64,000 bases of DNA from Amycolatopsis australiensis (GCF_900119165.1 NZ_FPJG01000006.1:7850001-7914000); one strand, 5' to 3'. Positions 1-11,205 are shown, counted from the first letter of the stretch. Numbers and translations are program-made. The notes: a model not told the origin generated them from the sequence alone.

Positions 1-2
1 AG

Positions 3-59
3 AAGCTCACCAAGCACCTCGACGACGACCGCCGGGAACTGGTCGGCGCGGGCCGCTGA
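3..59 (+). CDS. C-terminal fragment of an unidentified protein
   Basis: The window opens inside an open frame that ends in TGA at 57-59. It encodes 18 residues ending DDDRRELVGAGR, with codon use like the neighbouring genes. Too little is present to name the protein. The call rests only on the open frame running off the left edge and on its position upstream of the next promoter-like sequence. Confidence 0.4.
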   Translation, partial: KLTKHLDDDRRELVGAGR

Positions 60-135
60 GCCGGTCGTCCACTGCCCGGCCGTCACCGGGCAACCGCGTG
101 ACGGCCGGGCTCATCCGGTTTCGCCGGAACCCCAC

Positions 136-141
136 TACACT
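136..141 (+). promoter_or_regulatory. Putative -10 box for a leaderless EACC1 transcript
   Basis: TACACT sits 7 bp before the GTG at 149, the spacing expected when transcription starts at or next to the start codon, as is common in actinobacteria. No clear -35 hexamer or Shine-Dalgarno sequence is seen, so this is tentative. Confidence 0.35.
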
Positions 142-148
142 TCCCGTT

Positions 149-499
149 GTGACGGGGACGAAGTTTTTGATCACGGTCGAGGGTGAAGACGACGCGCTCG
201 GCTTGCTGCGCTGGCTCGAGGAAGATTTCCCGGGAAAAGCACGCCTGGAAGGCCACTCCGCCGGCGAGGGCACCATGGGCTCGGCGCTCGACACCGTGTC
301 ATTGGTGCTCACCAGCGGTTTCACCGCGATGACCACCTCGCTCGTCGCCTACCTCAAGACGCGCGGCATGAAGGTCGACATCACGGTCAAGGCGGGCGGC
401 AAAACCGTTTCCCTGAAAGGGGAACGCGTGCACCGGACAGCCGTCAAGGAGCTCGAAAACACCGCGGTGGCCTTGGCCAAGCAGCTCGGCGAGGAATAA
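149..499 (+). CDS. Effector-associated constant component EACC1
   Basis: A 116-residue protein beginning VTGTKFLITVEGEDD. It matches the general look of EACC1, a small accessory protein encoded next to caspase-like and other effectors in actinobacterial conflict systems: an N-terminal segment ending in an acidic helix (LLRWLEEDFPGKARLEG), a Gly/Ser/Thr-rich hydrophobic middle (about residues 45-70), then a short basic beta-rich part and a C-terminal helix. An upstream in-frame GTG at 98 would add 17 Arg-rich residues; 149 is preferred because a TACACT box lies just before it and the family begins at this point. Its TAA overlaps the ATG of the caspase gene (TAATG), so the two are probably translated together. 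Family assignment is by recognition and context; its molecular role is not known to me. Confidence 0.75.
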   Translation: MTGTKFLITVEGEDDALGLLRWLEEDFPGKARLEGHSAGEGTMGSALDTVSLVLTSGFTAMTTSLVAYLKTRGMKVDITVKAGGKTVSLKGERVHRTAVKELENTAVALAKQLGEE

Positions 500-1917
500 T
501 GCGCCGGGCCGACCCCGAGAAATCCAAGGCGATCCTGATCGGCGCCGCCCAGTACGACGATCCGGAGCTGGCCGAGATCACCCAGGCGAGAGCGAACGTC
601 GAGGACCTCGCCACCGTGCTCGCCGACCCCGGGCTCGGCGGGTTCCTCCCGGACCACGTCCGCACGATGGTCAACCCCCGGCACAAGGACGACGCGGGGC
701 TGGAAATCGCGCGCTGGTGCCGCACCGCCGAGGACGTCCTGGTCGTCTACTACGTCGGCCACGGACTGGTCGACGTCGACGGTGAACTCCTGCTGGCCAC
801 GAGCGACACGATCGAGGCCGAGAAGGAGTACCGCTCGCTGCGCGCCGGGATGCTGCGCCGGGCCGTCAACCAGAGCGACGCCAAGATCAAGATCTTCATC
901 GTGGACTGCTGTTACTCCGGCCGCGCCTTCGGCCAGGCCATGGCGAACGAGGCCGCCGGGGTGCTCGAGCAGATCGAGACGACGGGCACGTGCGGCCTCG
1001 CCTCGGCGCCCCGCCACCTCGCTTCCCTGTTCGTCGAGGGCGAGCGGCACACCGTGTTCTCGGGCGAGCTGATCACGGTGCTGCGGGAAGGCGTGCCGGG
1101 CGAGGGGGCCTTGCTCTCGCTGTCCGCGGTCTACCGGGAGCTTCGCCGCCGGATGCGCCGACGCGAGCACCCCGAGCCGAAAATCGTGCACAGCGACTCG
1201 GTCAGCGAGTTCGCGTTGGTCCGCAACCGCGCCCACGCGCCGGCGGAGAAGCTGGTCCTCCCGGCCGCGAGCCCGCCGCCCCCGGTGGCACCACCACCGG
1301 TCCGGCCCGGGCCGCAGCTGCACACCATCGCCGAAGCCGACGCCTTCGTGAGTGGCTTTCCCCGCGGCGGCACCAGGACGACCGCGCTGGCGATGGCCGC
1401 ATCGGAGGGCACCTGGCCCGTGCTGGCCCGGCTGCGGTTCGTGTCCGAACTGGCGGGAGCGGGCGAAAACTTCTTCGCCGAGCAAGCCATGCGCCGCCTT
1501 GAAGTGCCCGACGTCGCGCGGGCCGTCGCCGCGGTCAAGCACTTGCGGCAGGACCTGGCCAGTGGCCGGGCGTGGGAAACCGACCAGTGGGACGTCGGCG
1601 AGCTGGCGCCGGACGGCGCGGAGGTGACGGACGTCGAAGCCAGGCAGCTCTGGGGCATCGCCATGGCGATGCTGCTCGCCGCGGCCGAACTGCCCACGCC
1701 CCTGCGCATCCAGGCGATCCGGGAACTCGCCGGCCTCGGCCACCGCGAGGAGGCGGAGTGGATCGCGCAAGGCATGCTCCGCGACCTGCGGGCCGCTCCC
1801 GCGCTGATCGCCGAGGTCAGGACTTTCCTGCGCCAGGCAGCAGGCGGAACACCGGGTCGGACCGGAGCAGCTCGTCCAGCACCCGGGCGATCCGGCCCGG
1901 CCGGGCCCCCGACTTGA
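499..1917 (+). CDS. Caspase family protein, EACC1-associated type
   Basis: A 472-residue cysteine peptidase-like effector. The caspase/p20-like domain covers about residues 8-215: a starting strand KAILIGAAQYDD, the catalytic His in YYVGHGLVD (His88) and the catalytic Cys in IFIVDCCYSG (Cys138). A Pro-rich linker at about 250-275 leads to a helical C-terminal region (about 275-455) that I do not recognise and that may be the sensing or effector-associated part. Bacterial caspase homologs with an intact His-Cys dyad usually act as proteases in immunity or programmed cell death; that role here is inference from family and from the coupled EACC1 gene. The last 33 codons overlap the convergent membrane-protein gene and are Pro/Gly/Arg-rich, so the true C-terminus may be partly accidental. 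Confidence 0.85.
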   Translation: MRRADPEKSKAILIGAAQYDDPELAEITQARANVEDLATVLADPGLGGFLPDHVRTMVNPRHKDDAGLEIARWCRTAEDVLVVYYVGHGLVDVDGELLLATSDTIEAEKEYRSLRAGMLRRAVNQSDAKIKIFIVDCCYSGRAFGQAMANEAAGVLEQIETTGTCGLASAPRHLASLFVEGERHTVFSGELITVLREGVPGEGALLSLSAVYRELRRRMRRREHPEPKIVHSDSVSEFALVRNRAHAPAEKLVLPAASPPPPVAPPPVRPGPQLHTIAEADAFVSGFPRGGTRTTALAMAASEGTWPVLARLRFVSELAGAGENFFAEQAMRRLEVPDVARAVAAVKHLRQDLASGRAWETDQWDVGELAPDGAEVTDVEARQLWGIAMAMLLAAAELPTPLRIQAIRELAGLGHREEAEWIAQGMLRDLRAAPALIAEVRTFLRQAAGGTPGRTGAARPAPGRSGPAGPPT

Positions 1918-2860
1918 TCGCGAAAACCAGTGCGGTGAGCGCCCGCATCCCCCAGCGGACCGCGACCGCGGCCGCCCCGGCCGCCCCGGCCCCGAGAACG
2001 ATCACCAGCCAGTCCGCCAGTCCCCCGAAGATCGCCGTGACCAGCGCCGCCACGGCGGCGAGGCCGGCCGCCAGCGCACCGACCGCCGAGCGAGCCTGTT
2101 CGCTGCCGACGGCGTCGGCGACCACCTGATCGGGCACAGCGTCCCACGTCTCGCGGCCGACGAGCGAGTAGAGCAGCAGGAACGCGAGAAGCGGGACGAC
2201 CAGGTAGCCGCCGAGCACCGCCGCCGACGTCAGCAGGACGCCGACGAACGACGGCAGGTCGAACGACGCCAGGATGGTGATCAGCACCGCGGCCACGCCG
2301 GCCCCCGCGCCCGCCGCCAGCAGCAACCGGGTCCGGTAGTGGTCCGCCAGGGACTCCACGTCCGAGAGGCCGTCAGCCACGAAGATCACTGCCGGGGTGG
2401 CGACGGACGCGACGGCGAAGAACGCCGTGCTCACGTTCATCAGGCTGTCCCAGCCGGAACCGAAGTCGACGAAGATGTCAGCGAGCAGCGAAGCCACTGC
2501 GAAGAACGGCAATCTGACGATCGCCTCGTCCCCGCCATCGGCGAAGGACACGGCGATCGCGCCGACGCCGACCAGCGACGCCACCACGATGCCGAACAGC
2601 GGCTGGGGAGCGTGTATCCGGCCGTCGAAGTGCGTCACCTGGTGGGCCACCACCGCGCCGACCCCGAGGGCCAGCACGAAGACCCCGTAGCCGTAGCCGT
2701 GTTGCGCGAGCGCCGTCAGCAGCAGCACGAGGCCGATGCCGATCGCGGCCCACGAACTGCCCGTGACCACCGGCGCGCTCTGCGGCGGAACGGTGACGAC
2801 CAGGTGCGCCAGCAACCCGGCGACACCCAGGATGATCACGAGAAGTCCGGCTCGGCCCAC
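1817..2860 (-). CDS. Multi-pass membrane protein of unknown function
   Basis: A 347-residue protein dominated by hydrophobic segments; I count roughly nine likely transmembrane helices, the first starting at residue 5 (LLVIILGVAGLLAHLVV) and the last near residues 283-302. A soluble loop (ETWDAVPDQVVADAVGSEQA) follows the seventh helix or so, and the C-terminus is basic (RPGRIARVLDELLRSDP). No family motif is recognised. Its 3' end overlaps the caspase gene by about 100 bp tail to tail. It could be an unrelated neighbour or a membrane partner of the caspase; nothing in the sequence decides this. Confidence 0.7.
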   Translation of the reverse strand: MGRAGLLVIILGVAGLLAHLVVTVPPQSAPVVTGSSWAAIGIGLVLLLTALAQHGYGYGVFVLALGVGAVVAHQVTHFDGRIHAPQPLFGIVVASLVGVGAIAVSFADGGDEAIVRLPFFAVASLLADIFVDFGSGWDSLMNVSTAFFAVASVATPAVIFVADGLSDVESLADHYRTRLLLAAGAGAGVAAVLITILASFDLPSFVGVLLTSAAVLGGYLVVPLLAFLLLYSLVGRETWDAVPDQVVADAVGSEQARSAVGALAAGLAAVAALVTAIFGGLADWLVIVLGAGAAGAAAVAVRWGMRALTALVFAIKSGARPGRIARVLDELLRSDPVFRLLPGAGKS

Positions 2861-2892
2861 GGTCGGTCATCGTACCGCTGAGACGCTCCGCG

Positions 2893-3047
2893 CTAGCTGA
2901 AGAACCAGAAAGCGGCGCCGGCGAGGGCGAGCAGTGCCGCGACGCCGAGCACCACGGCCATGAACCTGGCCGTCTTCCAGGTCGAGTAGACACCGCCCAC
3001 GAGGAACCCGCCGAGGGCGAGCAGGAGCACGCCGACGACTCCGTTGC

Positions 3048-3051
<4 letters not shown>
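2893..3051 (-). CDS. Small two-helix membrane protein downstream of hisB
   Basis: A 52-residue protein with two hydrophobic helices (about 5-21 and 33-51) separated by the basic loop YSTWKTARF. Its GTG start overlaps the hisB stop codon (GTGA at 3048-3051), so it is translationally coupled to hisB and is the last gene of the hisDCB transcript. Mycobacterial his operons continue with hisH/hisA/hisF; here this tiny gene takes that position and hisH is not in the window. Function unknown. Confidence 0.75.
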
Positions 3052-6066
<3,015 letters not shown>

Positions 6067-6150
6067 GCCCTCAAGGGTACGAGGTCACACTGAGGCACCC
6101 GTCGGCGATACTCCCCGATGACGGCCGATCCCAGCATGCAGGAGGCAGCG

Positions 6151-6945
6151 GTGCCGCGAATCGCGTTGTGCCAGGTCAACTCGGGTGACGAACCGGAGGC
6201 GAACCTGAAGCTGATTCGCTCCGGCGTGGAGGCCGCGGTGGCGGGCGGCGCGCGGATCGTCGTGTTCCCGGAGGCGGCGATGGCCCGCTTCGGCCGTCCC
6301 CTCGCCCCGGTCGCGGAAGCCATCGACGGGCCGTGGGCGTCGGCGGTGGCGTCGCTCGCCGCGGAGCACGACGTGCTGGTCGTGGCCGGGATGTTCACCC
6401 CGGCGGACGGCGGGCGGGTGCACAACACGCTGCTGGTCACCGGCGCCGGCCAGCACCTCGGCTACGACAAGATCCACCTCTACGACGCGTTCGGCTTCGC
6501 CGAGTCCGACACGGTGGCGCCGGGTACCTCGGTGACCACGTTCGAGCTGGACGGTGTCGTCTACGGCGTGGCGACGTGCTACGACGTGCGGTTCCCGGAG
6601 CTGTTCCGCGCGCTGGCCGACGACGGCGCCGACGTCGTGCTGCTGCCGGCGTCCTGGGGTGCCGGGGCGGGCAAGCGCGAGCAGTGGGAGGTGCTGGTGC
6701 GGGCGCGGGCCCTCGACTCGGGCTGCTGGGTGCTGGCCTGCGGCCAGGCCGACCCGGCGGCGACGGGCATCACGGTCAACCCGAAGGCCCCGACGGGCAT
6801 CGGCCACTCGCTGGCCGCCGACGGCTTCGGCCGGGTGGTCGCGGCGGCGGGAGCGCAACCGGAGATGCTGCTGGCGGACGTGGACCCGGCGGTGTCGGCC
6901 CAGGCCCGCGCGGCCACCGGCGCCCTGGCCAACCGCCGGCTGTAA
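6151..6945 (+). CDS. Carbon-nitrogen hydrolase (nitrilase superfamily amidase)
   Basis: A 264-residue nitrilase-fold amidase. The Glu-Lys-Cys triad is intact: Glu in VVFPEAAMARFG, Lys in LGYDKIHLYDAFGF, and Cys in VATCYDVRFPELFR. Pattern and length are closest to the Nit1/Nit2-type omega-amidase or deaminated-glutathione amidase group; actinobacteria lack glutathione, so the substrate is probably another small amide. GTG at 6151 is preferred to the upstream ATG at 6118 because a strong AGGAGG (6140-6145) stands 5 bp before it. It is transcribed away from hisD and ends 2 bp inside the left arm of the dispersed palindromic repeat that follows. Confidence 0.88.
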   Translation: MPRIALCQVNSGDEPEANLKLIRSGVEAAVAGGARIVVFPEAAMARFGRPLAPVAEAIDGPWASAVASLAAEHDVLVVAGMFTPADGGRVHNTLLVTGAGQHLGYDKIHLYDAFGFAESDTVAPGTSVTTFELDGVVYGVATCYDVRFPELFRALADDGADVVLLPASWGAGAGKREQWEVLVRARALDSGCWVLACGQADPAATGITVNPKAPTGIGHSLAADGFGRVVAAAGAQPEMLLADVDPAVSAQARAATGALANRRL

Positions 6946-7032
6946 GCGCCCCAATGCGGCCTTGGTTGCGTCTGACGCACCCAAGGCGGCCTTCGGTGCG
7001 TCTGACGCACCGAAGGCCGCATTGGGGCGCTT
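6944..7032. repeat. Dispersed palindromic repeat, copy 1 (convergent terminator-like)
   Basis: Perfect 20-bp inverted arms (AAGCGCCCCAATGCGGCCTT at 6944-6963, its reverse complement at 7013-7032) enclose two imperfect 27-bp direct repeats (6958-6984 and 6988-7014). The second direct repeat is itself a palindrome with 11-bp arms around one base (7-nt core GTGCGTC). The element fills the gap between the stop codons of two convergent genes, so a bidirectional terminator role is likely. A second copy is at 47427-47513 with paired compensating changes. Confidence 0.85.
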
Positions 7033-7040
7033 GGGTCTGG

Positions 7041-7676
7041 CTAGCGGAGCAGGCCTTCGCGGATCGCCACCCGGACGAAGCCCGCCCGGCGGCGCTCGCC
7101 CGTCTTGTCGCGGATGCGGTCCAGGTAGGACCGGACCGTCCGGACGCTGATGTTGAGGATCTCCGCCACGTCGACGTCCCGCTCCCCCGCCGCCACCAGC
7201 CGGAGCACCTGCCTCTCCCGCTCCGACAGCACGATCTTCGGTCCCGCGTGGCGCTCTTCGCTGTCCTGGATGATCATCCCGGCCAGCGTCGGCGAGACGT
7301 ACGCGTTGTCGTCGGCGATCGTGCGGATCGCGCGCAGCAGCTCGTCGCCGTCGACGTCCTTCGACAGGAAGCCCTTCGCGCCCGCCTGCATCGCGCCCAG
7401 CACCTCCGGCTGTTCCGCGTGCGCCGACACCACCAGCACCTTGTGCCCCATGTGCCCCACCTCCAGGACCGCGGCCGCGTCCTGGACGCCGCGCAGCTTG
7501 AGGTCGAGGACCACGACGCTGCCCGCCGGCTGGTCCTGCACCGCGAACCGGGCCACGGAGTCGGCGACCGCGCCCAGCTCGATGTCCGGGGCTTCGGTGA
7601 GCACGCGCGTGAGCGCGTACCGGTAGAGCGGGTGGTCCTCGATCACGCCGACCTGGATCATCCGCGGTGCGCTCAC
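7041..7676 (-). CDS. NarL/LuxR-type response regulator
   Basis: A 211-residue regulator: receiver domain (about 7-125) with acidic pocket VIEDHPLY, phospho-acceptor Asp58 in VVVLDLKLRG, and Lys in GFLSKDVDGDE; then a LuxR-type helix-turn-helix (LSERERQVLRLVAAGERDVDVAEILNIS region, about 145-205). GTG at 7676 is chosen because it overlaps the stop of the preceding paralog (GTGA); an internal ATG at 7661 is the alternative. It is a close paralog of the next upstream gene, and both end with a near-identical YLDRIRDKTGERRR helix. No histidine kinase lies nearby. It is the last gene of the eccB transcript. Confidence 0.9.
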   Translation of the reverse strand: MSAPRMIQVGVIEDHPLYRYALTRVLTEAPDIELGAVADSVARFAVQDQPAGSVVVLDLKLRGVQDAAAVLEVGHMGHKVLVVSAHAEQPEVLGAMQAGAKGFLSKDVDGDELLRAIRTIADDNAYVSPTLAGMIIQDSEERHAGPKIVLSERERQVLRLVAAGERDVDVAEILNISVRTVRSYLDRIRDKTGERRRAGFVRVAIREGLLR

Positions 7677-8383
7677 TTGCGGCCGCCGCGCCGCGGCCCG
7701 GAGCCGCCGATCAGGCCGCGCCGGATGGCCTCCTTGACCAGGCCCGGGCGGCGCCGCTCGCCCGTCTTGTCGCGGATGCGGTCGAGGTAGCCGCGGACCG
7801 TCCGGACGCCGATGCCGAGGATCAGCGCGATGTCGACGTCCCGCTCCCCCGCCGCGACCAGCCGCAGCACCTGCTCCTCGCGCGGCGACAGCTCGACGTC
7901 CGCCGAGACCGCCGGCCGGTCCGCGTTGTCCTTCATGATCATCCCGGCGACGACGGCCGAGACGTACGCGCCGCCGTCGGCGACCGTCTTGATCGCGATC
8001 AGCAGCTCGTCCGCGTCGACGTCCTTCGAGAGGAACCCGCGGGCGCCCGCCGCGATCGCCCCCAGCACGACCTCGGGCTCCGCCTGCGCGGACACGACCA
8101 GCACGTGGTGCCCGAGCTCGCAGACCTCCAGCACCGCCGCCGCCCCAGCGACGCCGGGCAACCCGAGGTCGAGCAGCACCACGCTGCCCGGTGGCTGCCG
8201 GTGGACGTGGAACCGCGCGACCGAGTCGACCACCGCGCCGAGTTCGACGAAGTCGGCTTCGGCCAGCACCCGCTCCACGGACACGCGGTACAGCGGGTGG
8301 TCTTCGATCACCGCGACCCGGATCCGGCCGGAGTCCAGGCCGTCCCCGGCCGAGCGCTCTTGTGTCATGTGCACGACTTTCAC
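7673..8383 (-). CDS. NarL/LuxR-type response regulator, paralog
   Basis: A 236-residue receiver-HTH regulator, sister of the gene just downstream. Receiver: AVIEDHPLY, Asp72 in VVLLDLGLPG, Lys in GFLSKDVDADE; LuxR HTH at about 165-225 (LSPREEQVLRLVAAGERDVDIALILGIGVRT). The extra 15-20 N-terminal residues may be spurious: GTG at 8383 overlaps the eccB stop (GTGA) while an ATG at 8368 also fits. A Gly/Arg tail (GGSGPRRGGRK) follows the HTH. Coupling to eccB suggests these regulators serve the secretion locus, by phosphorylation from an unlinked kinase or by phosphorylation-independent control. Confidence 0.9.
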   Translation of the reverse strand: MKVVHMTQERSAGDGLDSGRIRVAVIEDHPLYRVSVERVLAEADFVELGAVVDSVARFHVHRQPPGSVVLLDLGLPGVAGAAAVLEVCELGHHVLVVSAQAEPEVVLGAIAAGARGFLSKDVDADELLIAIKTVADGGAYVSAVVAGMIMKDNADRPAVSADVELSPREEQVLRLVAAGERDVDIALILGIGVRTVRGYLDRIRDKTGERRRPGLVKEAIRRGLIGGSGPRRGGRK

Positions 8384-9801
8384 CCCGTTCCACCCGACGG
8401 AGCCGGCCGCCCGGCTGTGGCCGGGTCCAGCGCGGGGCCCGTCGGCACCATTGCCAGCAAACTACCGGTGACCGGCGACTTGGCCACGCTTCCGTATCCG
8501 AGCGAGGCCAGTGCCTGCGCGGTCACCACCGGGTACTTCCGGCCGGTGTCGGTCACCAGCCAGGTGGTGGCCGAACCGGATTCGACGACGACGGCTCCCC
8601 CCGACGGCGGCACGTACACCTCGTCCGCCACCCGTGCTTCGGTGCGGGTGGCGACCTGGATGGCCCTGGCACCGGCGGGAAGCGGGAATTCGGCCGAAAC
8701 GAGCAACCGGCCGCCCTGCGCGCACAGCGCGACGGAGTTGCCGGTGATCGGGGCCTTGCCGGGGATGCGGTCCGGGAAGGCCGCGGGATCGGCGCCGCCG
8801 GCCCGCGGCGCGGCGGCCTTCGGCACGGCGGCGACGTCGGCCGCGCGGACCTCCACCGGCGCCGGCGTCCCGGAGTAGGCGGCCGCGTTGGCCCGCGTCG
8901 TGACCAGGAGGCTCGCTTCGGTCTGCCCGACCGGTTCGAGGCCGTCGCGGCGGACGAGGTAGTACGACGTCGCGGAGCCGGGCGCGGCCATCGCGTCCAC
9001 CACGGCGAGGACTTCGCCGACGCGGGTGGCGCGCCCGCCCACCGCGGGACCCCGGTCGCCGGCGCCGTCCACCGGCAGGGCCGTCAGGTCCCGCCCGGCG
9101 GGAACGGTGTCGATCCACCGCGCGGACACCGCGATCGTCGGGTAGCTGTCGAACTGCAGCGCGGCCGCCGCCTCGTCGCTGAGCCGGTGCCGGCGGCCGC
9201 CGGTGAGCAGGAAGCGCTCGCCCTGCGGCAGCCGCACGATCACGCCCTGGTCGCGCGGCAGCTCGACACCGGACGCCGGCGCGGCCAGCAGGACGGCGGT
9301 GCGCGGCTCGGCCGACGCGGGCGCGTCCTGGGTGGTGCGGCTGCAGCTCGTCCACTGGGTGGTCACCAGCGCGCCCGCGGCGGGCACCGAGTCGGGCGCA
9401 CCCGGGATGCCGATCGGGGTGCCGCGGCCGGCCTTGCCGAGGTTCTCCGGGGAAACCGGCACGGTCGCGTCGCCGTTGCCGCCGGCCAGCAGCCGCGCGG
9501 AGGCGTAGTTGAGCACCGGGTGCAGCACGCCGTCGGCGCCGAGCACGAACCGCGCGCCGGTGCCCTCCTCGACGATCACCTTGCCGCCGGCCAGCCAGTC
9601 CTTGCCGCCGGCGGGGTTCAGCAGGCCGACGATGCCGAAGACGGCGGTGACGAGCAGCGCGGCCACGAGCCCCAGCACCGTCCCGAGCACGAGACGGCGG
9701 CTGGGCGAGACGGGGTGGTTGGCGTCGGCGGCGACGAGCGCCGAGACGAGCCTGCGGCGGAGGAACTGGTACGCCTGGATCTGGTCCCGCTGCGTCCACA
9801 C
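8380..9801 (-). CDS. eccB: Type VII secretion protein EccB
   Basis: A 473-residue ESX core component, anchored in the inner membrane with a large periplasmic part. The N-terminus WTQRDQIQAYQFLRRRLVSALVAAD is the family signature, followed by one transmembrane helix at about residues 40-62 (LVLGTVLGLVAALLVTAVFGIVGLL) and a long extracytoplasmic domain with the paired Cys (WTSCSRTT and VALCAQGG) typical of EccB. GTG at 9801 is chosen from the family start and a GGGGGAAC purine run before it. It heads the operon eccB-RR-RR and is divergent from eccE. Confidence 0.93.
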   Translation of the reverse strand: MWTQRDQIQAYQFLRRRLVSALVAADANHPVSPSRRLVLGTVLGLVAALLVTAVFGIVGLLNPAGGKDWLAGGKVIVEEGTGARFVLGADGVLHPVLNYASARLLAGGNGDATVPVSPENLGKAGRGTPIGIPGAPDSVPAAGALVTTQWTSCSRTTQDAPASAEPRTAVLLAAPASGVELPRDQGVIVRLPQGERFLLTGGRRHRLSDEAAAALQFDSYPTIAVSARWIDTVPAGRDLTALPVDGAGDRGPAVGGRATRVGEVLAVVDAMAAPGSATSYYLVRRDGLEPVGQTEASLLVTTRANAAAYSGTPAPVEVRAADVAAVPKAAAPRAGGADPAAFPDRIPGKAPITGNSVALCAQGGRLLVSAEFPLPAGARAIQVATRTEARVADEVYVPPSGGAVVVESGSATTWLVTDTGRKYPVVTAQALASLGYGSVAKSPVTGSLLAMVPTGPALDPATAGRPAPSGGTG

Positions 9802-9942
9802 GCTGCTGTTCCCCCGGCTGTGTGCGTCGTCCCTCCGAGCCGCCGATGCTAAGCACCCGGCTGCGGGGCGGCGAGGGTAATTTTTACGCCCACGCGGCAT
9901 CTGGGGAGGCAGTAGCGTCGCGGGCCGGGGAAAGGGGAGCCC

Positions 9943-10998
9943 GTGTCCGTCGAAACCGCCGGGGCCGTCCGCCCGGCACCGTCCCGGCGCCCGAGCGCGC
10001 CGCTGCCCTGGCTGCTCCCGGTCCGGCCGCTGCAGGCCGCGCTGTGGGAGCTCGCGGGCATCGCCGTGCTGCTCGCGTGGACGGCTAGCGGGGTCACGCA
10101 GCCGCTGCGGATCGGGGTCAGCGTGGCCGCCGGGCTGGTGGTGCTGCTGACGTCGGTCCGCTTCGCCGGGCGGCACCTGGCGGGCTGGGCGCTGACCTGG
10201 ACGGCGTACCGGCTGCGCCGCCACGACACGCGCCGCGACAGCCCGGACCCGCTGCTGTGCGTGGCCGGGCCCGTCAAGGTGCGCCAGCACGTCGACCGCG
10301 CCGGCAACCGGTTCGGCGTCGCCGAGGTCGGCGGCGGCTGGAGCGCGATCGTGCGGCTGACCCCGGGGCCCGGTGCGCCGGGACCGGCGGCGCTGGTCGA
10401 CATCCTGCGGGCCGCCTACCGCCGTCCGGACATCCCGCTGGCGTCGGCGCAGCTGCTGACCTGGGCGATCCCGCGCGGCGAGCAGGTGCTGCGGGTGCGC
10501 TGGCTGGCGGTGCGCTACCGGCCGGACCTGGCGCCGGTCGCGGCGCTGGCCCGCGGCGGCGGCGACCTCGGCGCGTTGCGCAGCACGGCGTCGGCGGCGC
10601 TGAGCCTGATGGGCGCGCTGGCCGAGGCCGGCTACCAGAGCACGGTGCTGGAGGCCGGCGAGCTGGCGAAGGAGCTGCGGGTCGCGCTGGGCGTCCAAGG
10701 CACCGCGGAGGCCCCGCCGGACCGCTGGAAGTCCTGGGTGTGGGGCGACGCGACGCAGCGCTGCTTCACCCCGCGGTCGGGCCGGCTACTGGACTTTTCG
10801 GTACCGGGAGCGGCGTTCACGGCGACGTCGTACACGCTGACCCGGACACCGGGCGGGCGCGAGAAGGACGAGGTGACCATCCGGGTCGGGGCTCGTCCCG
10901 GTGCCGCCGTCCCGCCGCCGGGGATCCCGGTCGTGCCCCTGCACGGCCGGCACGGCGCCGCGGTCCGCAAGACCCTTCCGCTGGCCCTGGACGCCTAG
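9943..10998 (+). CDS. eccE: Type VII secretion protein EccE
   Basis: A 351-residue protein with two N-terminal transmembrane helices (about 38-55 and 62-78) followed by a cytoplasmic EccE domain (WSAIVRLTPGPG...). EccE stabilises the periphery of the ESX membrane complex beside EccB, EccC, EccD and the mycosin. GTG at 9943 has an AAGGGGAG purine run 5-12 bp upstream. It is alone on this strand, divergent from eccB across 141 bp, and runs into a degraded gene on the other strand. Sequence conservation in this family is low, so context carries part of the weight. Confidence 0.88.
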   Translation: MSVETAGAVRPAPSRRPSAPLPWLLPVRPLQAALWELAGIAVLLAWTASGVTQPLRIGVSVAAGLVVLLTSVRFAGRHLAGWALTWTAYRLRRHDTRRDSPDPLLCVAGPVKVRQHVDRAGNRFGVAEVGGGWSAIVRLTPGPGAPGPAALVDILRAAYRRPDIPLASAQLLTWAIPRGEQVLRVRWLAVRYRPDLAPVAALARGGGDLGALRSTASAALSLMGALAEAGYQSTVLEAGELAKELRVALGVQGTAEAPPDRWKSWVWGDATQRCFTPRSGRLLDFSVPGAAFTATSYTLTRTPGGREKDEVTIRVGARPGAAVPPPGIPVVPLHGRHGAAVRKTLPLALDA

Positions 10999-11205
10999 CG
11001 CGTGACCCCGGCGTAGGCGGCCAGCACCACTTGCCCAGCCCGCGCGGTGTGCCCGAGCAGGTGCCGCACCGCCAGGTTTCCTTGCCCGCGGTCGTCGGCC
11101 AGGACCAGTGCGCACAACGCGGTCATCGTCTTGGTGGTGGACCAGACGGTCGTGATGGCCACGGCGGGAAGCCAGCTCCGGCCCGCCCGGCCGCACCACT
11201 CGTTT
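10995..11205 (-). pseudogene. Remnant of a beta-lactamase-family serine hydrolase
   Basis: Reading the minus strand to the TAG at 10995-10997 gives ...VAITTVWSTTKTMTALCALVLADDRGQGN then LAVRHLLGHTARAGQVV. These match the SxxK block (WSTTK, nucleophile Ser plus Lys) and the RHLLGHT block of class C beta-lactamase/EstB-type hydrolases, but the roughly 40-60 residues usually between them are missing and both ends are gone. There is no plausible start. I read it as a decayed fragment caught between eccE and eccD; only about 65 codons survive. Confidence 0.7.

Noticed and set aside
6944..7032. Possible CRISPR-like or IS end structure
   Set aside because: Two direct repeats inside one palindrome, no regularly spaced spacers, no transposase or target duplication seen.
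8380..10698. EccB reading frame extended upstream over eccE (772 codons)
   Set aside because: The extra part is antisense to eccE and EccB proteins begin at the RDQxQAYQF block.
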